A stretch of 64,000 nt of DNA from Paenibacillus ihbetae (lineage in GTDB: Bacteria > Bacillota > Bacilli > Paenibacillales > Paenibacillaceae), in NCBI RefSeq assembly GCF_002741055.1, contig NZ_CP016809.1, positions 1,882,501 to 1,946,500 on the forward strand. Direction: 5' to 3'. Numbering within the stretch: the stretch's first letter is position 1; the number at the start of each line of letters is the position of its first letter. This document shows, in pieces, positions 34,396 to 42,874 of this stretch. The translations under genes and the position numbers were made by a program. The notes below the pieces were generated by a model. It was not told the DNA's origin, did not search any database, and was given only the letters and a program-made list of their open reading frames with translations.

Positions 34396-35363
34396 CTTTC
34401 GACGAAATGGCGCTGCACGAACAGATACAGGGCGATGAGCGGTAAAATCGCCAGCAAAATGCCGGTATCCACCACCAGGGCAACATAGTTCGGATCCGCC
34501 TTGGCCGACGAGCCGAGCCCCATGATGGACGGCAGGAACTGATTCGCATCAGCGGGCAGCGAGGCGATCTTCAGCGGCATAAGTGCCCCTTCGCTCATGA
34601 AGAGCGAGGTATAGAACGTGTCGTTATACTGCCATACGAACGAAAACAGCGTGACGGTAATGAGCGGCGGGATCGCATTCGGCAGCATAATCGCGAAAAA
34701 GGTCTTGATCCCGCCCGCTCCGTCGATCAGCGCCGCTTCCTCGATCTCCTTCGGCAGGCCGCGGAAGAACTGGCGAAAAATATACACGAACAGCCCGGCT
34801 TTCAGCCCGGTCGCCGTAGCCGACGTAATGATGGACGGCCAGTAGCTGTTAAGCAGATTGATTCCTTCCTGGCCGGTGAACAGCCGGACCAGCCCGAGCA
34901 CGTCAAAGCTGCGGAAGTGCAAATACATCGGCACCATCAGCGTGCTCATCGGTATCAGGATCGTCAGGACGACCAGCGCGAACAGCAGATTGTTCCCCGG
35001 AAAGGTGAACCGTGCAAATCCATAGCCCGCAAGCGCCGTCGACATTGTCGTAAGCAGCATCGTAATAAACACATAGATCATCGTATTGAGCAGCAGCGGC
35101 CAATAATCAAGCAGGTCCAGCACGATTTTGAAATTATCCAGCGTGAAGTGTACCGAAATCATGTATATCGTCGGATTATAAATGTCCTGCTTATCCTTGA
35201 ACGCAACCGAGAATTTGGAGATGATCGGATAAATAATGATAAAGGTAATGCCGATGATCAGCAGATAACGGAATACCGACCATAGGATCGGCAGCGTCTT
35301 GTTCCTGATCCGGTTCATGCGTGCCTGGGCCGATTCTTTCGAAGGCTCTCGAATAATTGCCAT
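34368..35363 (-). CDS. Carbohydrate ABC permease, MalG type (pair 2)
   Basis: Membrane permease of a CUT1 sugar importer, 331 residues with six main hydrophobic segments. The coupling motif EEAALIDGAGGIKTFFAIMLPNAIPP is seen here as AALIDGAGGIKTFFAIMLP near residues 235-255. It pairs with the MalF-type gene immediately upstream. The start is the ATG at 35363 behind GGGAGGAG; the 14-codon upstream frame is Arg/Glu-rich and is not coding. No ATPase lies in the locus, so a shared MsmX-type ATPase is inferred. Its 3' end merges into the tandem repeats. Confidence 0.92.
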   Translation of the reverse strand: MAIIREPSKESAQARMNRIRNKTLPILWSVFRYLLIIGITFIIIYPIISKFSVAFKDKQDIYNPTIYMISVHFTLDNFKIVLDLLDYWPLLLNTMIYVFITMLLTTMSTALAGYGFARFTFPGNNLLFALVVLTILIPMSTLMVPMYLHFRSFDVLGLVRLFTGQEGINLLNSYWPSIITSATATGLKAGLFVYIFRQFFRGLPKEIEEAALIDGAGGIKTFFAIMLPNAIPPLITVTLFSFVWQYNDTFYTSLFMSEGALMPLKIASLPADANQFLPSIMGLGSSAKADPNYVALVVDTGILLAILPLIALYLFVQRHFVESVERTGVVG

Positions 35364-35417
35364 GCGTTGCTCCTCCCTTCCTCCTCTTCCTTCTTCTGAT
35401 CGCATGTGTGACAGCCC

Positions 35418-36317
35418 TTAGTTTTGGTAAAAGGTTCTTCTCGACACGATGATGCCCATGATGACCAGAAGCAGGCTCACCACGATCGTGTACAGCCAGG
35501 CCATCGCCGCGCTGAGTCCGAAATTTTGCGTCTTGAAGGCCGTCTCATAGATCGTTCGGGTTACCGTGCTGTCCGTAAACGAGTCGATGATGGTGTAGAT
35601 CATGTTGGTCAGGATAAGCGGACTCACCATCGGGAACGTAATTTTCCAGAACGATTCATAAGCGGTCGCGCCTTCGATCTTGGCCACTTCGTACATCGAG
35701 CTCGGCACAGCCTGCAGCGCGGCCAGGAAGATAAGAATCTGAACGCCGGAGCTGCTGATGATGTCATAGATCCGCATGACGGCCTCGACGATGTAATCGG
35801 TGATCGTGATCGGGAATCCGGCTTCCGTCAATATGCGCACCATGGAGAGCACGTTGAACTGCCCGGACGCCGTGCCGAGCTCCTCCGCCACGGACGCATT
35901 TCCGACCAGGTTGATGAGCCCCGAGGTTTCGGCGGCTGAAATTGCTCCGGAAGCGAGAATGACCGGCAGGAAGAAGATCGCCCTTGCCAGTGCGCGTCCC
36001 CTGAATTTCTGATTCAAGAGAACAGCCGAGAACAGGCTGAAGAACAGGATTAAAGGCACATCCACGACCGTCCCCAGAATCGATTCCGTCAAAATCCGGT
36101 TGAAGTTCGCGTCCACGAACAGCGCATCCTTGAAATTCTGCCAGCCGACGGCCTCCAGCTCATACCCGCCCGGGGAAATGACCAGCTTGCTGAAGCTGAA
36201 CAAAATGGACTGAAGCAGCGGCCCCGCGAACAGAAAGACAAAGCCGATGAGCCACGGCGCAATGAACAGCAAGCCGAGCATGGATCTTTTTTGCGTTAAG
36301 GACAGTCTTAATTTCAT
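35418..36317 (-). CDS. Carbohydrate ABC permease, MalF type (pair 2)
   Basis: Membrane permease of a CUT1 importer, 299 residues. It begins with basic MKLRLSLTQKRSMLGLLFIAP, has about six hydrophobic segments, and has the coupling motif YEVAKIEGATAYESFWKITFP near residues 205-225. Its start overlaps the DUF5696 gene stop by four bases, so translation is coupled. Together with the next gene it forms a second complete permease pair, although the two recognisable binding proteins lie 6-11 kb upstream in the same operon. Confidence 0.92.
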   Translation of the reverse strand: MKLRLSLTQKRSMLGLLFIAPWLIGFVFLFAGPLLQSILFSFSKLVISPGGYELEAVGWQNFKDALFVDANFNRILTESILGTVVDVPLILFFSLFSAVLLNQKFRGRALARAIFFLPVILASGAISAAETSGLINLVGNASVAEELGTASGQFNVLSMVRILTEAGFPITITDYIVEAVMRIYDIISSSGVQILIFLAALQAVPSSMYEVAKIEGATAYESFWKITFPMVSPLILTNMIYTIIDSFTDSTVTRTIYETAFKTQNFGLSAAMAWLYTIVVSLLLVIMGIIVSRRTFYQN

Positions 36318-38890
36318 GCCCGGTCACCACCTACTGCATAAGATTGCGGCTCAACCGTTATGCCGCGAACCGAGGCCGGCTTGTCGGTATAATTGATCAG
36401 GATCGACATGCCGCTCTCATACTTCACTTCAACTACGCCGTCCGCATGCTGCGTGTGCTCGACCAACCGCTCGGTTCGGACCGGAGCGAGCACCTCGTTC
36501 AGCTCTTTGTACAGGGCAACGGCCTCCTCGTACCAGTCCCGGTAATCGGCTGCATACATCTCGTCGAATCGCGTGTATTTCAGCTCCGAGCTCTGCTCGT
36601 AGGACCACAGATAGCGAGGAGCCGAGCCCATCTCAAGCGACCGGAGCAGCTGCTTGCGGGGATTCTGCTCGTTGCCGATATTGAACGCGCCGGCCGCATA
36701 ATCGATGTAGCCGTGAATGACCATCTGGTAAAAGGGCACCTCGGCATCGGTAAGGCCAAATTTGCTGCTTGCCGCCGGAACATCGATCAGATGCTTCGCG
36801 TACGGCCAGCTGTACGCATTGCCGCCCGATACCATCAGATCCGGGCTCGCCTCCCGCAGCCGCTCCAGCTGATCTTGGGCGATCAGCTTGGCCGTCTCCC
36901 GGAATACGACCCGCTGTACCCGGTAGTCGGAGCTCAGAACATCGCCCAGATCCCGCAAGGATAATGAAGCGATGCCGTAACGGCCGTAGGAGTCCGCAAA
37001 CCGGCTCACGTAATGCGGAAGCTTCGCCGGGGACATCAGATAGTAGGTGCCGTAATACGAATCCATCCGGTTCATGCTGCGGTCGTAAGGATGCAGCTCC
37101 GCCGTTTCCCTGGTGACGAACCTGGCGGCATCCGATGCCGGTGTAAAGGAACCATCGTCCCGATACACATGCTGGAACGCAACATCCGGATACAGTCCGC
37201 CGCCGGCGGCCTGCAGCTCAGCCGCCAGCTCCTTCAGCTCCGAGACGCTGCCGACGGCCCCGTCCGTCTTGGCGTTGACCGGCGGCTTATGATGAACGCC
37301 CTTGCCGAACCAGCCGAGATAACGCATGCGCAAATTCGATACCCCGTCTTCCACAAGCTTCCCGGCAATGTCCCCTGCCTGGTCAAATGTCGTCATGGAG
37401 ACGACGGCATGATACGGCACGCCAAGGAACGATCGCTGTTTGTCCACACCTCCCAGCATGTCGAGATAGAACGGGATGCGGTCGCTTTCCGCCAGCGGCG
37501 TCAGCTTCTTCTCCTGAACCAGCCGCTGCTGGTATAGACGGGCCATTCCCGAGTAAGTCGCATCTCCGCCCGATAGGAAGCTGTACCTGACGGAGAGATG
37601 GCCGTCGTACATTTTGTCGCTCAGCAGCTGGATTTCCTGGACCGTGCTTCCGGTGTACAGCTCCAGCATATCCTCGCCCCTGACGGCAAAGCTGCTGAAC
37701 ACATGATTGTACGAGTTTTGCTTGCCGCTGATATCGGCGGACACGCTGGCAATCGCATCCCCTTCCTCAATGATGGCAAGCCATGCGCCGTCTCCGCTCT
37801 TCATCCCGAATACCGGCATGCGGGCAGGCTCCGCAACCTGTCCCCGGCTCGCGCTGTTATGATTCGGGTCGGTGCCGTATATCCGCTGCACGTATTGCTC
37901 TTCCTTCACCTTCCCGTTATTCAGCATAATCAGGCTGCCGCTGCCGTCCGGAACGAACATATACCCCTGCTCGTTCGTCCCCGCCGCCCCGAAATAACGA
38001 AGCAGCTCCATGCTGCGAAGACGGTAGCTGTCGCTTTCGGTTACCTGTTCAAGCGGCACCGACACCATAAGGGAATCCTCGTCGAGGCGATATTCGACCG
38101 GAATGGTGAACCGCGGCTTCGAATCAGCGCTTGCCGCCTCCCCTCCGCCTGACGCATTGTCGATGGCCAGATCATCCGCGGTGTATCCGGCCTGCTCGAA
38201 CGCCCCCAGCATTTTTTTCAGAACCAGCTCTTTCTTGATCTGTTCGTCCAGGCGCTCCAGCACGGCGGGGTTATCCTTCATCGGGTAGTAGCGGGCCTGC
38301 ACGTATTTAGCCAACGCGGCATCCAGCTTGCTGAGCACTTTCTCCTGCAGCCGCTCGGGCGTAATATATTTCGGCAGGGCATCGATGCCCAGCGAGACAT
38401 CGCCCAGCGTGTATGTAACCCTGATGCCGTTCTCGATGCTTTCGGCTTGGAAATTCCCGTTCGTTACGCTCCATGTGTAGCTCGGATACGTTTCGAGCGT
38501 GCCGATCGAATCGCGGAACGTCACCGTCAGCTGCGAGGACAGAGCCTCCTTCTCGAACGGCGATGCGATCGGATCCTCCGCCCGGTCCGCCGGATTGCTG
38601 TACCATATGCGGCCGCTTCGTTTGTCCCGAATCGCGATTTCGGTCGTCTCCGGATGGTAGTACAGGCCAAGCGCGGCAGTCTCTGCGACCAGGCTCATCC
38701 CTGGTACGCCCTCGGTCCGGTCCGGCAGAACGGAAAGCTCCTTCCCCGGCGCCGGCTCCGATGCTCCTGCAGCATAAGCAGCAACGTCCACCGCCGGCGC
38801 GCCCCGGTTCGCGCCGATCAGAAAGCCCGTTGCAATGCCGGCGATGACGACACATGCAAGCACCGTGTAGAGCCATTTTCTTGATTTCAC
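36314..38890 (-). CDS. DUF5696 membrane-anchored extracellular protein
   Basis: A 858-residue protein with one N-terminal membrane anchor (about 7-27) and the rest outside. It has a large beta-rich region (about 50-460), then a region that reads like a TIM barrel (about 470-800). A C-terminal strand domain (VEVKYESGMSILINYTD, then SYAV) resembles those ending many glycosidases. It belongs to DUF5696, often encoded with Yip1 proteins and sugar importers in Paenibacillus. I infer a glycosidase-like or glycan-binding role; catalytic residues are not proven. The start is a GTG behind AAAGGAGG. Its stop overlaps the next permease. Confidence 0.85.
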   Translation of the reverse strand: MKSRKWLYTVLACVVIAGIATGFLIGANRGAPAVDVAAYAAGASEPAPGKELSVLPDRTEGVPGMSLVAETAALGLYYHPETTEIAIRDKRSGRIWYSNPADRAEDPIASPFEKEALSSQLTVTFRDSIGTLETYPSYTWSVTNGNFQAESIENGIRVTYTLGDVSLGIDALPKYITPERLQEKVLSKLDAALAKYVQARYYPMKDNPAVLERLDEQIKKELVLKKMLGAFEQAGYTADDLAIDNASGGGEAASADSKPRFTIPVEYRLDEDSLMVSVPLEQVTESDSYRLRSMELLRYFGAAGTNEQGYMFVPDGSGSLIMLNNGKVKEEQYVQRIYGTDPNHNSASRGQVAEPARMPVFGMKSGDGAWLAIIEEGDAIASVSADISGKQNSYNHVFSSFAVRGEDMLELYTGSTVQEIQLLSDKMYDGHLSVRYSFLSGGDATYSGMARLYQQRLVQEKKLTPLAESDRIPFYLDMLGGVDKQRSFLGVPYHAVVSMTTFDQAGDIAGKLVEDGVSNLRMRYLGWFGKGVHHKPPVNAKTDGAVGSVSELKELAAELQAAGGGLYPDVAFQHVYRDDGSFTPASDAARFVTRETAELHPYDRSMNRMDSYYGTYYLMSPAKLPHYVSRFADSYGRYGIASLSLRDLGDVLSSDYRVQRVVFRETAKLIAQDQLERLREASPDLMVSGGNAYSWPYAKHLIDVPAASSKFGLTDAEVPFYQMVIHGYIDYAAGAFNIGNEQNPRKQLLRSLEMGSAPRYLWSYEQSSELKYTRFDEMYAADYRDWYEEAVALYKELNEVLAPVRTERLVEHTQHADGVVEVKYESGMSILINYTDKPASVRGITVEPQSYAVGGDRA

Positions 38891-38904
38891 GGCTGCGGCC
38901 TCCT

Positions 38905-39525
38905 TTACTGTCTAAATATGATCTCGCGGTAGACGTTCACGACGAACGTGTAGATCTGCTGCATCATGCTGAAGACAAGCGTTCCAAGAAACACGATGAT
39001 GAGCATCACGATGACGCTGAGGAACATCGTCAGAACGGTCTTGCCCGCCGAGTATTGATGGATCGTCATGGAGCCGACGAAGAGCAGTCCGATGAACCAG
39101 ATCGTCGCGACCATGGTGAGGAGATAATAGAACACGGTCTCCTCCTGAACCATGAACCGGCTTGCAAGCGTCATTGGCGGGTTAATCAGCACCATCGGAA
39201 TGAGCGCATAGGCGCTGGCGAGCACGATTTCCTTGAACTTCCCCTCCCCGCCCATCAATGTGGTCACGGACCAATTCGAAACGCACCATAGAAAGAACGG
39301 GAGCACGATGTACAGCAGCTCGTCAAAGCTGTTGAGCCTCCGGGGATCGTTGAAGTTCACGAGGAAACCGGCATACTCCCGCTGCACGATACTCGCGATG
39401 ACGACAAGGGCCAGCACGGAGAAGGCGACGCCGAGGCGTCCCCGGTTCTCATATTTCAGATCCCAGTATCCGTCGAAGGGATGAACGATCAAATGCAGAG
39501 GAAACTTGAAATACTCCTGCCTCAT
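38905..39525 (-). CDS. Yip1 domain membrane protein
   Basis: A 206-residue membrane protein with five hydrophobic segments (about 33-50, 70-85, 98-118, 128-150, 165-195) and a conserved N-terminal HPFDGYWDLKYENRGR. The Yip1-type domain is found with DUF5696 proteins in this group of bacteria; the bacterial function is unknown. The start overlaps the stop of the NHL-protein gene by four bases, and 14 bases separate it from the DUF5696 gene, so the trio is tightly coupled. Confidence 0.85.
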   Translation of the reverse strand: MRQEYFKFPLHLIVHPFDGYWDLKYENRGRLGVAFSVLALVVIASIVQREYAGFLVNFNDPRRLNSFDELLYIVLPFFLWCVSNWSVTTLMGGEGKFKEIVLASAYALIPMVLINPPMTLASRFMVQEETVFYYLLTMVATIWFIGLLFVGSMTIHQYSAGKTVLTMFLSVIVMLIIVFLGTLVFSMMQQIYTFVVNVYREIIFRQ

Positions 39526-40967
39526 GCCTGCTTCACCCTCCTCTTGTTTCGATGTCGAACCGTCCGATATACGGCATACAGCAGCACAGCGCCTGTCGCT
39601 GCCGACAAGAAGGTGCCGAAATGCTCCTTCATTACTTCACGGCGGTATCGTTTGAAGGCGACGGAGTAATTTTTGCGGTCCATCCCCATCTCGAAGTAAT
39701 GAAGGGCTTCCTTGTTCTCCCCCTTCATAAGCTTCGCTTTCCCGATGCCGATGTACGCGATGTCGTAATTGGCGTTAAGCTGGAGCACCCGCTCCCAATA
39801 AGCCTGCGCTTCCACATCGTCCCCGCGGTAATGATGGCGAACCGCTTGATTGACGTTCTGTCCGAATGCCGTCGGTTCAAACACCACGATGCTTCCCTTG
39901 CCTCGATCGAGCACCAGCTGATGCTCCCCGAGCATTTCGACTGCCGCGGGCGTCTTGAATACGCCAAGCTGATTGCCGATGCCGCCATACACATAGAGCA
40001 AATTGCCCGTATCATCGTAGGTGAAAATCCGTCCCTGCGTGGAATCCAGCGCGCTGTACATCCCGTCGCCCAGCACCTTGATATCCACGAATTTCGACGG
40101 GCCGACGGCTCTCCGGTAGTAAATATCGCCGGCCACCGGGAAATAACCGAAGCGCTTAAGCACATCTTCCCCTGAAGGATTCAGGCGCTTGATCGGCTCC
40201 TTCGATCCGACATCGATGTTCGTGGCGTAGACGAATCCTTTGTGGTCAATATCCAGATTGGAAAATTCCGTCGGTATAAACAGCCGCATCTGCGCTTTCT
40301 GGGCATCGGTCGAAATAAGCCTCCAGAAATAATCCCCGTAATCGCGCTTCACTTTGATCGTTCCGACATAGCCTAGGAACGTCCCGTCCTCCTCGAACTG
40401 CATAATGCCTTCGTAAACTCCGCGGGCAACGACGAACACCCGGTTCGCCTGGTCTACGGTCACCTTCAGCGGAATAAATTGAAAGCCTTGCGGCAGAACG
40501 TCGGATTGCGGCTGCTCAATGACCCGGATCAGTTCGCCTTCAGCGCTTAGCACCACGATCCGCTGGTTATCCGTATCCGCAACGTAGATCTGCTCCTTCT
40601 CGTCCGTAAATAGGCCGGATGGATTTGCGAAGGTCTCCTTCTTCCCATCCCGGATGAAGGAATCGATCACGCGGACCACCTTCCAGCTGCCATCCAGGCA
40701 GACGATCCGACCGTTGCCGCTGTCCAGCACATAAACATGGCCGGAGCCGGACACATGCATATCGCCGGGATCCGCGAATTCCCCGATGCCAAGATCCGTT
40801 CCCGTAACCGAGCGAACCGGAAGATAGGGCGCCGGAGCCGGTGTCGCTTCCTCCCAATAATTGTAGTTATAGCTCTCGTACGGAGCGCTGGCGGCGGCTG
40901 TTCCCGGAATCAGGCCGGTCAGCAGGGAGACCGCCGCAAGCGAAATAAGCCATCGTTTCGCTGACAT
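39522..40967 (-). CDS. Secreted NHL-repeat protein with C-terminal anchor
   Basis: A 481-residue protein: signal peptide (1-26, ending TAAAS), NHL/six-bladed beta-propeller repeats (about 60-380; for example DPGDMHVSGSGHVYVLDSGN and NPSGLFTDEKEQIYVADTDN), a TPR-like helical segment (about 385-450; AYIGIGKAKLMKGENKEALHY) and a membrane segment near 455-470 with a basic tail. It should sit outside, held at the membrane. The propeller may bind glycan or organise the neighbouring importer and DUF5696 protein; that is inference. Confidence 0.85.
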   Translation of the reverse strand: MSAKRWLISLAAVSLLTGLIPGTAAASAPYESYNYNYWEEATPAPAPYLPVRSVTGTDLGIGEFADPGDMHVSGSGHVYVLDSGNGRIVCLDGSWKVVRVIDSFIRDGKKETFANPSGLFTDEKEQIYVADTDNQRIVVLSAEGELIRVIEQPQSDVLPQGFQFIPLKVTVDQANRVFVVARGVYEGIMQFEEDGTFLGYVGTIKVKRDYGDYFWRLISTDAQKAQMRLFIPTEFSNLDIDHKGFVYATNIDVGSKEPIKRLNPSGEDVLKRFGYFPVAGDIYYRRAVGPSKFVDIKVLGDGMYSALDSTQGRIFTYDDTGNLLYVYGGIGNQLGVFKTPAAVEMLGEHQLVLDRGKGSIVVFEPTAFGQNVNQAVRHHYRGDDVEAQAYWERVLQLNANYDIAYIGIGKAKLMKGENKEALHYFEMGMDRKNYSVAFKRYRREVMKEHFGTFLSAATGAVLLYAVYRTVRHRNKRRVKQA

Positions 40968-40977
40968 GTTATCCCCC

Positions 40978-41889
40978 CTAATCCTTCATCCCTGAGGTCG
41001 CCATCGTCTCGATAATCCGGCTCTGCGAGAACAGGAAGAGCACGATCGGCACGCTCATCAGGATGACCGCCACGGCGGCGCCTGCTCCGGCCCGGGAAAT
41101 GCCGCCGAGAATGATCTGATTGGACGCGTAATGCAGCGTCTTCAGCTGCTCGCTGTAAATGAAGCCGTTGCCGTCGGTCCCCCACAAAATTTGAAAGAGC
41201 AGGATAATGAGCGTCAGCCAGGCGGGCTTCACGTTCGGCATGACGATCGACCAGAATATCCGGTACTCGCTGGCCCCGTCAATCTTCGCGGCTTCGAGCA
41301 GGGCATCGGGAATCTGCTCCATAAACTGCTTCATCAGATACAGGCCGAGCGAATAAGCGAATGCCGGAATAATGACCGCCCAATACGTATCGATCATGCC
41401 GAGCCACGACAGGATCATGTAGTTCGGCGTCGCTGTCACCACCGGCGTGAACATGAGGGACAGCACGACGACCTGGAACAGAAACGTCTTCCCCGGGAAT
41501 CGATGCTTTGCGAGCGGGTAAGCTGCCGCCGATGCCAGAATGACATGGCCGACGATGCCGATCCCGGTGATGAATACCGTGTTGAAGATATATCGGGAGA
41601 AAGGCACCCACGATTGTCCGAGCAGGTTGATCAGATCGGAGAAGTTGTTCCATGTCGGATTGCGGACGAACAGCGTGGGCGGGAACATAAAGATCTCATC
41701 CAGCGGCTTGAACGCATTGTTGATCGCGTACACGAGCGGCAGCGCCATGAAGGCGCCGAACACCGCCAAGAGCGCAAACAGGGAGAAGGTGCCCATGAAA
41801 GAACGGTTAACCCGCTTCCCGCGCCGCTTGAGCGAGAGGCTTGGAAGACGGCCGCTTCGTTTCTTCGGCAGTTCATATGCAGCTTTCAC
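40978..41889 (-). CDS. Carbohydrate ABC permease, MalG type (pair 1)
   Basis: CUT1 sugar permease, 303 residues, with a basic N-terminal tail (KKRSGRLPSLSLKRRGKR), six hydrophobic segments and the coupling motif LLEAAKIDGASEYRIFWSIVMP near residues 190-212, given here as EAAKIDGASEYRIF. It lies five bases after its MalF-type partner and ten before the NHL-protein gene. Probably serves one of the two upstream binding proteins. Confidence 0.93.
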   Translation of the reverse strand: MKAAYELPKKRSGRLPSLSLKRRGKRVNRSFMGTFSLFALLAVFGAFMALPLVYAINNAFKPLDEIFMFPPTLFVRNPTWNNFSDLINLLGQSWVPFSRYIFNTVFITGIGIVGHVILASAAAYPLAKHRFPGKTFLFQVVVLSLMFTPVVTATPNYMILSWLGMIDTYWAVIIPAFAYSLGLYLMKQFMEQIPDALLEAAKIDGASEYRIFWSIVMPNVKPAWLTLIILLFQILWGTDGNGFIYSEQLKTLHYASNQIILGGISRAGAGAAVAVILMSVPIVLFLFSQSRIIETMATSGMKD

Positions 41890-41894
41890 GAGTT

Positions 41895-42863
41895 CTACTC
41901 ACCTACCTTGCGCAGCAGTTTTTGGACGATCAGATTGGTGCCGACCATCAGGATGAACAGCACCGTGGCAATGGCCGAGGCAAACCCCATCTCAAACCGG
42001 GTCGTGCCGAAATCGATCAGATGTGTCACGATCGTCTCCGCCGCATAGTTCACGCTCGGGAACCCGGCAAGCGCAATGGAGACGTCGGCGACGGCGAATG
42101 AGGTCGTAAGCTGAATCACCGCGCCGAACATCAGCTGCGGCCGCATCGACGGCAGCGTAATATACCACAGCTCCTGCCACCGGTTGCGGACCCCGTCAAC
42201 CGCGCCGGCCTCGTACAAGGTCTTGTCAACGGTCTGCAGGCCGGCAATGAAGGCCAGAAATCCGGTTCCGAGGCTTAGCCACAGCTGCACGAGAATGATG
42301 ATCGGCATGATGAAGGCTTCCGTCTTCAGCCATTGAATCGGCTCCAGGATGATCCCGAGCTTGATCAGCATCCCGTTCATGATGCCGTAGCGGTCTCCCG
42401 AGAAAATCATAAGCCAGATAAAGTAGACGTTCCCCGAGATGGAAGGCGCATAGAAGATCAGCGTCATGAACGCCCGCATCCTCGGCCCGAGCTCATTGAT
42501 GACCCAAGCGAACAGGAAGCAGGCCAAGTAGCTGATCGGTCCGGTGATCGCGGCGAACAAAAGCGTATTTTTAAGTGCAATCAGAAAAATATCGTCTTCG
42601 AGAAACAGCCGGGTGTAATTATCCCATCCGACGAACCGCGGAAACTCCAGCATGTTAAAGTACGTGAAGCTGAGGATCATGGAAATGACGACCGGAAGCA
42701 CGGTAAACAACGTAAACAGGATCATGTACGGTGCAAGCAAAATATACGAATGCTTGCTGGCCTTGATTTCCGCCAGCTTCCGGCTTCCCCAGGTTTGCGG
42801 CTTGACGGAGCGGACCGCGGCCGGGGCCGCCGTCTCAGGGTCTTGAAGGCCGGCATTATGCAT
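41895..42863 (-). CDS. Carbohydrate ABC permease, MalF type (pair 1)
   Basis: CUT1 sugar permease, 322 residues, with an Ala/Pro-rich cytoplasmic N-terminus, six hydrophobic segments (the first at about 40-62, ILLAPYMILFTLFTVLP) and the coupling motif YEAGAVDGVRNRWQELWYITLP near residues 215-236 (key EAGAVDG). It lies 11 bases after the large fused binding-protein gene, making that protein its likely partner. Confidence 0.93.
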   Translation of the reverse strand: MHNAGLQDPETAAPAAVRSVKPQTWGSRKLAEIKASKHSYILLAPYMILFTLFTVLPVVISMILSFTYFNMLEFPRFVGWDNYTRLFLEDDIFLIALKNTLLFAAITGPISYLACFLFAWVINELGPRMRAFMTLIFYAPSISGNVYFIWLMIFSGDRYGIMNGMLIKLGIILEPIQWLKTEAFIMPIIILVQLWLSLGTGFLAFIAGLQTVDKTLYEAGAVDGVRNRWQELWYITLPSMRPQLMFGAVIQLTTSFAVADVSIALAGFPSVNYAAETIVTHLIDFGTTRFEMGFASAIATVLFILMVGTNLIVQKLLRKVGE

Positions 42864-42874
42864 TTTGATTCCCC

